A stretch of 64,000 nt of DNA from Ascaris suum (lineage: Eukaryota; Nematoda; Chromadorea; Rhabditida; Ascarididae): NCBI GenBank assembly GCA_013433145.1, contig CM024168.1, forward strand, positions 3,162,001-3,226,000, in the 5' to 3' direction. The notes beneath the pieces are model-generated. The model searched no databases and was not told where the DNA came from. It saw only the letters and a program-made list of their open reading frames with translations. Of the stretch, positions 44,401 to 56,400 are shown in pieces; the first letter of the stretch is position 1; each line of letters starts with the position of its first letter. The position numbers were made by a program, and so were the translations under genes.

Positions 44401-47400
44401 CCGCACAAACTGCTGCACTAACCAATGCGTCTAATACGAAAAAAGTAGTATGTTTCTGAATGGAATTAGTAGTATCGAATTGGATTTTGTTAATTCGGGT
44501 GCGCAGATCGTATGTGTTTTCTTGATCGCTCGAGCAAAGAGAATAACGAATAAATAGATCACTTAGAGGTGATAGAGATGTTGTCGAGACATTTCTCCAA
44601 ATATTCTTGATAGGCATTCAAACGTTCGATATATTCTTTCCTTTTCTCTTCCATTTGAGTGATTGTTTTACGTAAATGTTGCAATTGCTCACGTCGCTCT
44701 TTTCTATACTCTCGTTCACGATTGATGTCCTTAAAAAAATTTATGTAATGAAAAACAACCACAATGAAATGATATAATATAAGTGTAATAAGATCGATAA
44801 TAGTAGAGTTGGCCTTCAGATATAAATCCTTCAATACTCATCTGCAAAAATCGGAGATAAGGAGAATTCCTCAAGACTGCTCACTAAGAAACCCCGCCCT
44901 AAATGAACCTTCACCCAATTTTACCTGACAGAGGGACAAGTTGATGTTCTTTGGAAATGTAAGAAAAGGTCAACGTGAAAAGTTTACTGAAGTTCATTCA
45001 GTTTCGATGGGAACTTTCGGAATTAATCATTTTCTTCTCGTAATTATATTTCTTTATTTAAAAATTCGCCGACGATCAGTTTACTACGAATGCTATCGAA
45101 TGTGAACTTAGGTTGGATAAGAAAAAATTTCGATGGAATATTTATCATTGTATTAATGCTGTTTGGGTTTGTTTCCCTCGCACATTCATCATATATACTC
45201 ATTGAAAGATTATTACATAGATAACTAGTAACTTTTGCAGTTACGTGGATACAAAATTCTTTCACAAATTCGGTTTGATAAAAGCAATAGAAGCAACGAT
45301 AGACTTTAGCGAACGCAATACGAGTAAAATGTTTTTAGGTAATTTCAATCATCACAACATCAGAAAACACCTAAGAGAACAAGTTTGGTGCAGTATTCCA
45401 GAATACATCTAATAAAAGCTGTCGTTCACGTTTAGGGATACTCTCTAGGATTGTGGAGAGAGGAATGTCAAAAAAAAAACTATAGAGTATCTTGAAACAG
45501 AGAATAAACTCGAATTGAAGCATGTGATTTTGCAATTAAACAGACTAACTTGCAATCAGAGAGTTCTAGCATGGTAAGATTCATTATTGCAACGTATCCC
45601 GAAATGAATACTTACCTTAGCGATTGCAGTAACGATCGCTTGATAGTCATTGATCATTTGAACAAGACCGTTTGCTTCAAGTTCACTCAAGTTCATCAAT
45701 ATTTGATTCTTTTTAGCCGCAAGTGACATCCTTTAAATAATTATTTACTTTTATAATGGTTGAAACTCATTCGAGCAATACCATTTTTTAAATTAGGCTC
45801 ATATTTACATATATATTACTCAAAAAAAAAAACAAACTAAGAATATACTAAATTTGGGCATTAAAAAAAATTAGAGTTTATTGCATTGGAGTACTCATTT
45901 TTTCTGGAAGATATTCTATAAGCAATTCAATTTCATCGAAATTTTAATGCATAAAGCATAGAAGCTAATGAAATTTTCGATATTATCCTCTATTGCAACG
46001 TTGACGGGATATCTGCCAAATGCGCAGACTCTCGAGCTGAAAATCTTTCCTTGTTTTACATGATTACTGCATATTTAAAAGTATGAAATTGGTGAATCTT
46101 AATTGTACATATGCAAATTTTTTCATTAAAAAAATGAGAAACTATGATTTCAAAGAATACATAACGTTTAATAGATTATTGAACTTACTATTAACGGCAT
46201 TAAAAGTTTTGCATAAATACGATCATAGATCGGAAAAAGGACCGGATGTGACAATAAAAATAGACCTACTTGTTCTCTTCGGAATGTGGTAGTTCTTTGT
46301 ATTTTTGTTCCTCACGTTCCAATATTGGATTTTCCAACAAAATGCGTATATTTTCTCCTCGACACCCGCATAAAAGACATTCGATGATATATCGCTTCGT
46401 TCTAAATTACGATAGATAACTTTCTGTTCTATTATCTTTGTTTACTTATTTACTTATTATTCATTATTTGTTTACTTATTTACTAATTTATTTACATATT
46501 ATTTTATTTATTTACTCTATTTATTTACTTATTGTTTATTGATATAGTAACTGCTGTCTTATAAAGTGAAACGGAAGACAGCGACATTTCACTCCATACT
46601 TCACCAAAAGCTCATATTTGATAGAACGTTTGTATACAAATATAAACTATAAGAAATGCTCAAATATATGTTTGAAATATCATGATGAATGGTTCGAATA
46701 TCATGCCTTTAGTACTAAATTATTTTCCTATTTAGCAATTCAATTTCTTTATATTCGATACATTTCCAGTTAATGGGGAATATAATGATTCAAAATGAGA
46801 TTATCTTTGTTATGAGCCTTTTATAAATTGATATAAAATTATTTCTGTACAACAGATACATCTAGAGGTGCTTCAGCAATCGCTTCATTGTCATTCCCAT
46901 TATTAGTACCACCTATAAAAAATGAATTTTGCACCAAAATGCATTAAAAATATTATGAAGAGCACATAGCTGACAAATAGAAGTTGGCACATATTATTTT
47001 CATAATTTTTATCAACGAACAAAAACAATGCCCAAATTCGAAATCAATCGTCCGATGAAATGAACCTTTGAAATAATTCCTGTGGATCATTTTGCAATTG
47101 GGATGAATCGGCGATTGGTATTGGATGCAATAGTAGAGTCACATATATTTCTTGGTCGGCGTTTGGCGATTGAGCCTTCTCGATAAGTTGCCTTAGTGGG
47201 TCTTTCTCGTCCGGAAGCATCTAAAGCGTCAAATTTTTTCTCATCCAACTAGATTTCCTTTCTGCAGTCGTTGGTTACTTTGATCAAAAATTTTGAAATA
47301 TTTAAGACAGTTAATTGTCTGGCAATGAAACACCGGGTTTAATGGATAAATTCTACTGGCTGTATTAATGAGATTCTTCCAGTATCCAACTGATACGAAC

Positions 47401-50400
47401 ATAAAATAATGCATTCCTTAGAGATCTCAAAATAAAATAATCGTGGAAACATGCAAGATGAGTTGACACGATGCACGCCGTTGTATTCAACTCATCTCAT
47501 CAACTAGTTCCATAATGTGCCAATAAAACAATGATTCATTTTATATCCAAAACTATTTGAATGAAAAACTGACAGATGTTATACGCATATAAATTTCTTT
47601 CCATCATTAAATATTGTTCATAAGTGGTTTCGAAATCGATGGATTAACGCAGAAATTGATCACGAAATCTCTAACTTATTAGCTTCGATAGTACTTCAGT
47701 TTGAAATTATCAGACAGACGAATAGTTAAACATCAAACACACAGATAAACAGTATATATGTAAATAATATTTAAGAAATACAAAAATACTTCAGAGATAT
47801 TCGTCTTTAAATAACGATGAAGAACATTGAGTTGAGGCAATGAGATATGCAGAATAGGTCTACGTTTTCCAAGTAAATCGGAATATTTATGCTGCTGATA
47901 AATTTCTTCTTCTTCGGCGATCACAGGTGTTAGCAATTGCCTAGAATCATTTCTTCATTTAGTGCAAAGTTTATTATCAGTGTTGAAAGTTTTCATGGGG
48001 ATGCGATTAATTATGACTGCAGAAGTGATTTGAAGTGGGAAACCTAGCTTTATTGCTTTAATGGTGGAGGATGGGTGGATATGGCAGTAACATTCTGTGT
48101 AATTACTTGCGCAAAAAAAAGGCATGCGAAACAACGATCGCTTTGTTAAGCAAATATGGAAAAGCCGAAAAGAGATCGGATATGTTCGAGATCAAGAATT
48201 GACGAACATATCGCTCGCGTATATACGAATAATCTAATATTGTAAACTATTTTGCTTTTTTTGATACTTCTTTCGTATACCGTTAATGGTAAATACTTTG
48301 GCTCTTTCATTAAATGTGCTCTTTCGAAAAATTAAAACATGACAGGTGTATCAGTTTTCCTCTCACAACATCAGTTTAACCTCCAGTGATTACATACGTA
48401 TATTTTGGGATTAATGAAGAAAAATCCAATATTTTTTGGTGTTAAGGACGAAAATGTTGAACAATAATCTCGTTAAATATATGATTTTCTAAAAGTTTGG
48501 AAATACTCTGAGACTGAAAGGAAGCATATATCATATTTTAATTAATTTCCATAGTTTATTTTTCTAAAATCATCAATTGTTTTCTTATAAACGATAAAAA
48601 TCTCTTAAAAGTTGGGTTTGTTTTTTTTTTTTTTTGATCTCAGTGCATACAGAAAAGAATGCATAATGACTGATTCTATTTATATAGAACCATTTAATTA
48701 AAATACGAGTGATTTTACATAAAATGAGATCCTTACATTGCAAGTTCATTGATTCTCGTAATCGCTTCATTCAATGACGATAAATACCATTTATCCTCTC
48801 CATACTACAAAAATTGATATGTAACACAATTGCTCACTTTGTAAATTTTCGCATCAATCATAAAAACTCATTTTGAACTAAAAAATTACATACTGAAACA
48901 CTTATAAGTACCACTGTTTCCAAATGATTAAATTCTGACTAGAACGAGCATCATGATGTAATATTTCTTAATATCATGAACAAGGATATAGGTAAGACGA
49001 GGTGTGAAGCTTGAATTACTTTATAGGAATCGTTTTTAGGTAGTTTCAAGTTGCCCTTACGCTAATAAACTATTGGTAAATCAATTTGTTTTTTTGAAGG
49101 ATTTTCAAAACCGATTTGTAAGAGACAATTATATATTTATTTTTATTTAGCTTGATTCAACTTCCTTATTTTAGAGGAACAATTTTTGAAGCGAATTTTC
49201 AATAGCTTTCACGTTGAATTTATGATCATTTTCTAATGGTTAAAAAATAATGTACTATAGACTTCACGTACTCCAATGTTGATGACGCCAAATTCAATGA
49301 ATTGGCTAATCGCCTTTCTCTTATTGATATTATCGTTTTCACTTCCACCATCGCCTTTAATTTCCGTGGTAACCATCTGCTCCCAGAAACTTTTGTACAT
49401 CCAACCAGCGATTCCCTGCATACGAAATAATCGATTGCTCGAATAACATAGAGATATGTGGTGAACATATGAACATGAAGTGTTGAAAGGAAGAATGTAC
49501 AAAGGGCTTTCGCTAACGCTACTGTTTGGTTTAAAAAAAAAAATCACAGAAAATGGATATGGCTGCAAACAAAAGAAAAAGAGTATAGAAAACCACAAGA
49601 AGAGCTGGGACGATTATTTGATCTTGCTCCCCGTTCACTTGACCGATCGCTTTCACAAGTTGTTAGCAAAAAATGAATGAATTATCCGATGTAAGGCATT
49701 ACTGTTTAACTGATCCGATCAGCCGCACAAATCTTCCACATAAAGTTTATTTTCTGCCAATCGACATAAAATGCACACAAAATTTTCTGGCAAATTTAAA
49801 TGCCTATTAATTTGTTCGAATTTACTCGATTAAAACGAAAGTAGATAGAGAAAGTTACCGCATGGGGCGCCTTAAGTCCATAAAATTCCGCACTTCGGGC
49901 TTTAATGTTTTTCTATCTAAAATGGTGAACAGATATTAAGATACACTGACATAGACAAATACGCCCGTACAGACTCAATCAAGATACATTTTGCAAATGC
50001 CGATATGCAAAAAACACGAATTAATCAGTCATAATAGTTTAGTACACATTTATGCGAAATATAGATGAAAATCATCAAAATTTCCACACTGCCGATTACT
50101 GTTACTGTCAGACATTTGCGGAAATCTCAAAGCAAACAACTGATGGAATAAGTGTACCTGCATTATGTCGGCATGTGTTGCACGAGGGAATCGTTCCTTC
50201 ATATCGATATAGATCGAATTAATGAGGAATCGAAGCATCCTTCTGCAGCAAATTAAACTTCGATGAAGAAAACCGTTTGGGAAAAAAAAATCTGCCAATT
50301 TTAGCAAAGTGTAGGATGCATGTAAAGCCCATCAACTGTAGAGGACCCCACGACGACCTTGGGGCATGAAAGGCGCCTGTGATATTTGGCAACTTTGGAG

Positions 50401-53400
50401 GCCGCGGCATATGGGCAAATTTGCCCGTCGTCCCATGTGAGCGACGGGCCAGCGATTTCTTTGTACTCTGCTAGCTTTGCAAGGGCCGCAGCGCAATTTC
50501 GCTTTTGCGCGCAAAAATTGGTCAGAAGTAGGATAAAGTATGCATAGATAGTCTCGCGATCCATGACGACAAGAAGGCGCAAAATCAGATGCCAAGCAAG
50601 ACAATGATGTCCAATGAAAGATGATTTTTGATGCTGTTAGATGAAGCGCTCTCTTTGAGGTAAGCGAAAATTTATTTCTTATTTTATCAGTATCTTTTAT
50701 GATAGCGTCTGTACTAACTTGAGTTGCCTCGTTCGCCGGAAAGAAAATTCTGTCGGAATATTGTTATCGCTCATGAAAATCTTTGAAAAGAAGTCTGCAA
50801 ACGTGTCGCATCTTTGCTCGTCATCCGTAACTGAGTCACCTTTGACTTCCTTCTTTAGGTTGCCCGTTCCAAGACGACTTCTCAGTTCGTTGTTTAGATA
50901 TTCGCAAAATAACGCATTTTTTTCCCAGAAGCCTAAGGAGTTTTCAGGTACATTGCCTATGTAATCATCAGGATACTTTGTGAAAGCCTCTCAGTTCCAG
51001 GATTTCGGCGATCAAGCCAATAGCAACTGTTACTTAGGCACCAATCGTTGAAGATATTTTGGCAACTGGAAGATTCGCTCAGTTCTATGGGCTTTTTTTT
51101 TCATCGATATGCAAGAAGAGATGATATTACATAAATAATCCATTAAGCGCACGTTAAAATCATCAACGGAGAAGGAATCTACAAGGAACAGCTCCCAATT
51201 ACGTCAAGCAATCAGTATAATTATAACGTTCACTTTAAGGCAATCGCACCTATCTACATCCCTTTCACCACAACGTCGAAATTTTTCAACCTATGCTTTG
51301 AGCCAAAATAGATGCTTATGAATATGATCACTATCGAAAAATTTTTCGGCAGCAGAAATGCTATTGCAATAGATTTAAATAAGATGGATCATTTAATCTC
51401 TTGCTGTGAGTAGACTCAATAAAACATGAATAAGTTCGCTATCCAAGAGGTATTGGTGAAATGAATTCATGGCGACAATGTTTGCATTAGAAAAATGGAA
51501 ATTTGAATAAGCGGCAATTAAGTTGAACGGGACACAAATGCGAGATTTTCTGCAAATGCTTAGTGGAATTTGAAACTCTCATAGTGGAAGTACAATGCAG
51601 AAAACACAAACAAAATAGAATACTAACAAAAATTTCTGTATAAACATTTTACAGGCATATTTTGATGATAGAACGCAGATTTCAACAGCATCAGCGTACC
51701 TGTTTCGGAAGAATAAATTATCGTAACAGATGAACTTACGATAATTTGATAGTCTTATCGAATAAAGCGCTTGCGAACATGACACTCCATTTGGTGAGGA
51801 ACGTCTTGCTCGAGTTCAACACATGGGCCACGTGATCGTTCTCGACAGCCTCCTTCGCATCCTTTGGACGATGACCCTCGTATGCCTCATAGATTGCATC
51901 GACGTTCAAGTTGAAGAAATCGATCTGATTCTCTTTCAGTTGGAGTTGTTTGCATAGTTCAGCGATCTTTGGTCTCATAACTTCTGTATCGGTCACCATC
52001 CTTAAATAATAAGCGCTTTACTTGATTATTTTAAATAATAAGTGCTTTACTTGATTATTTTAAAGCAAAGTTTACGCCTAGGCTGAGAATATTTTCTTGA
52101 TAGCTAAGAAAACTCAATCGGTCCATATATATATATGTGCTTCATAAGCAACAACACTATTATAGTCTAATAGAAAAAATCAGCGATCTTTTCAGAGAAT
52201 TTTCTTGTCATAATGCGATGAAAATGGATCATCTTTTTCCACATATCGTCTATTTTATTCCAGACATTTTTTAACAATATATAATGCAATTTTTTCGACT
52301 CTAAAATCATTAAAAGGTTTAACGATCGCGTAGAAATATCACATATTCTGATGGAAATGAGTAGCGCATTCAAATCAAACCGCTTTTTTTAAAATCCACC
52401 TAAGTTCATCATTTCATCATTTATTTAAGTTCATTAAAAAAATTTCTTTTTCATTTATATTAATTAGGTCCCAATCTACTTGAGTACAAATTATGAAATT
52501 CGATGAGAAAAACTTTATAAATGATTTTTTTTTTTTCTGTGATTAGTTCTTTTCAAGTGAATATCAATCGAGCCGAATAAAGCAATTTGGAGAGATTATT
52601 TCATCAAATTTTTGATAATTCTCAAAAGTTTTTTTTTTTTTAAATCAATTGTTGTGCATAGTGATATCAATTATTTCAAACAGCTCCAGTTTTATTATTT
52701 CATTAAAACTCATGAAATTTGACCAACAAAATGCGGCTACCACGAAATTCATTAAATACAACTCAGTCTGTGAAGTCTCCTTCAGGTAGGGTTTTACCTC
52801 AAGACAATTGTCTCAAAGTAAATTATCTTGTCTTCAAATATCGCTTTAAGCAATTCGTTTACTAGTTCGAAAAAAAACGTGCATACGGTATGAGGATTCG
52901 AGTAACGGTCGTTGCTGAAGTTTTCCTCAATGCTTGCGGTTGCATTAATGCATCGATATCACGTTTCAGTATCGATCTGATCAGTGATGCCAATAAATAT
53001 TCCTCCCGTTCATCGGCGACGAAATTGAACAGCGGCAACATTCCTCTTTTGAAGAAATCCACAAGCACTGAAACAATGCCTATATGCCGTGGCTCTTGAG
53101 GGTAGCTTAATTACAGCTGTCTTAAACTGTTGATCGACCGTCAAGTTAACCAGCATGAGCATTAGGTGCGGTATAATCTTACTATAGCGTAACTCATGAA
53201 AGTACCTCTTCAAACGAGGGCTCTGGTAGGCACAACCTGGACAGTGTACGTTAGAGCCGAGTGCTCTAGCCATTAAGGCACGTTACGAAAAAAATTATCG
53301 TTCAAAGTCACGTTCAGTATGGCACACGGAGATAATTTCGAAACTCACCTTCGGGTTTTGAATAATTGTTAGCAATGAGACGAGTGAGGTGATGCGGTTC

Positions 53401-56400
53401 CGTTTGCAGGTGGTAAGCAATCATTTCGAAGGGATTCCATCGTTCGTGATCTTGTTTCGTATCGGAAGGTGCTGTTATCCAGTCGGTATCTTTTGCCTCT
53501 TTTGATAATTTCTTTCCATGATCTATCAATTCCTGAAAATAAATTTCACTTTGGCACAAAAAAAGCTTTCGATTATTGAACTCTCAATGATACTGATAAG
53601 ATTCGTAAAGATGTTATAGCATTATAAGCTGATAACTATTTTTGCTTCCACGACTCGAAGGTATTGTTACCCTTTTCTTCACTATGGCGGCGTACTTTAT
53701 TTATTTGAAGTCGGACGATGTTTTTAATTGTTTTTGCATACTTGAAACTTTACTTCAGGCTACAATTTAAATATGCGATAATTTCAGAAAAAAATTGTCC
53801 AGCAAAGATTTTCACTAATCTTTTCTTTTTATCCTATCAAAACAAAGAAAAGACGATAACAAACTTATTTCCGATTACTTTAAGCTGAAAAATGAGCTTT
53901 CAAAATAGTGAAAAAATTCCTCCCCCTCCCTCCTTCCCCCCACGCTCTCCCAATAAGCTGTTGCTGCCGAAGACATGGAAACATATTATTCATGTCAGTG
54001 ACGCAAAAAAATTGCGCCTATTGTTTCATTTCAACCTCTCATACGTATGAAAAAAAAACTCTTTGAGACAGTCGTTGTTTTTTTTAATGAAAAAACTGAT
54101 TTTTCCATACAGGCATTCTATTGTCTATACATATTTTTGAAAATGTTTCTTTCATATATAAATGGAAAGAATAATAAAATCAAAGATATCATGATATATG
54201 ATACAAAGAAATATCCACCTCATTAATCAATAAAAAAAAAACTAACTTGCAAATTGATACGATTTTTCACTAATAAACCAATTCTACTGTCGAGATCTTG
54301 AAGTTGCTCGTCCATATTTCGATTGGTATTGATCAGTTTTGTTACACGTGATTTATTGTCATCAATTTCTGAAATTTAAAAACTTGCTTTAGGAAAACAG
54401 CGGCATGCTTTCTTTGATCTTACTTTACCTGATTTGGGAAATAATTCTCTTGTGGTATTTTCAGTATTGTTTTTTAAATCAACCGAATGGCACGAAAAAT
54501 CAATCACTACAGATGTGAATGGGTGGAAAGGGATGCATTCATCAGTAGGAATTGTATAAGTATATCATAACGATTTTCCACATGAAATTCATAATAAATA
54601 ATGATATAGAATCTACTACCTGTTTCCTCTTCGGCATCCTCTTTCGTATTCACGAGTGTCTTGATGAATGTTCGCACAACTCTCAAGCTTGGAGCATTTG
54701 AATTCTCTGCAAAATATTTTTCAGATAAAACGACATTTCATATTTATTAGTCGCAAACAAATGATTAAAGGATATGTAAAATAAAGCTGCCGACATGGGA
54801 TCAACATATTATGCTTCAATACGATATATATATATATATATATATAATATAAATAATATATATATATATATATATAATATATATATAAAATATGCATATA
54901 TTTATGAGGATTTGCAGGATTTTTTCAGTAATACTGACAAATATGCAAATATTTTGAGGATTTGCAAAAAAAGGATGAACAATTTCCAAAATTCATTTCC
55001 TTACCTAAATTCATCGCCATTCATCATGTTCAATAATAAATAAAAAAATTACTGAACTCTATTGAATAATGAAATGATTACTTAGTTCATCGATGTCTTT
55101 ACGAATACGAAATCGTCGCCATGCTTGTTCGATTTTTAGTGCAGCTTCTTCGCGGCGTTTTCTCTCCGCAAGAATGTTTTCTTCCTCGCGATGTCTATTT
55201 GCTTCATTTTCGATTCTCTCATTCTCTTTTTTGATGATATTCTATAAATGATCGTCAATATGTATAGCTGAAATATCTGAGAGCGAGAAAATATACCGAT
55301 ATAGCAAAAGTTGATGAAAAAAATTTTAATATCACATTTTTCTGCAGATGTTACAATTGTTCGAATTATACTCGATGCATGATTACATGGTGAAAGCATG
55401 ACTGAAATGCGCATAATTTCTTATTCATAATCGCGCATTCTATGCTTAAAAAATTCTGTCACCGGACATTTGAGCCATTTTACGTTGCAGACATTTGCGC
55501 TTAAAACTTTTATATAATAACTATGTATCCCTGTGCAGAAAAGACGCACTCTTTTACATTGCTCTCAATCTAAAGATGATGAAAAAACCAATGAACAACA
55601 AATAGTTTTGAAATATTAAGAGTATGAGAAACTTTTATTCACCTCGATATCCTCACTTGTCAAAAACCACTCGTTGATATTCTCAGGTGGTTGTATAGCA
55701 ATTGTGTTGTCAATTGTATTCACATACAATTCGCCCGCTTCGAACTTTTCTGGCAAATAGCTAAATACTTTGTCGACGACTGCATTACTGCTTTCAACAT
55801 TCTCGTCACCTTTATCCTAGAATTTTGAAAATTGTTAGTCATAAATGTTCACATTTATGTCGCTCTAAATTTAAAGATTTACTTTGCCAAAGAGCTAATA
55901 TTTTAAAACTAGTTAAAATTATTATCGATGATATATAGGTAATCAAGATATTAAAATATTCTGGCTGAACATTTCAGGCGTGGAAATGTTTAGCGTTATT
56001 TTTCGTGTCAGCAGTTTGATTATTGCCTATTAGACGATTTTTTGGTGTGAATTTTGACGAAATAATATACATATTGCTTATTTCCAATGGAAATTTGTAT
56101 AGCAAATATACTTTGATTGTATAGAAAAAATGTAATCATTTTATTAATCTCATTCTTTTTGTTAGTTCGACCATCTCTCCCCTTTTCCCCTCAATAAATT
56201 TTTGATTATCAAAAGCAAAAATTGGAATAAGATGTACACATTCATAAATCACAGCGTTAAAAAATTTAAGAAACGCATTGATCAGTCGAGTCGCTAATTT
56301 TGAACGATGCTACAATCGAAGAGTTTGCTTGAACTTGCCTTTCCAAGTGTTCGCCTCCTCGTTGTCAATTCATCTTCTAGACGAGCAACATAGTCGATTG

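Larger units (their letters stand above)
46270..53067 (-). other. RasGAP-related domain (GRD) of the IQGAP
   Basis: Eight exons encode the GRD. Blocks in order: NFVADEREEYLLASL; MRPKIAELCKQL; ASALFDKTIKLSRMLRFLIN; MKERFPRATHADIMQ; GIAGWMYKSFWEQMV; YGEDKWYLSSLNEAI; HKYSDLLGKRRPILHISL; MLPDEKDPLRQLIEK; TKRYIIECLL. In IQGAPs this domain binds Rho-family GTPases without GAP activity. The usual RYMNPAI motif is replaced by KSFWEQMV, so even the structural signature has eroded. Confidence 0.85.

Noticed and set aside
53068..53273. Frame continuing upstream of the IQGAP exon at 53067
   Set aside because: Homology to the GRD begins after the GTTTCAG acceptor, and the preceding exon joins in phase 1. 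The upstream stretch is intron with a tRNA-like piece.
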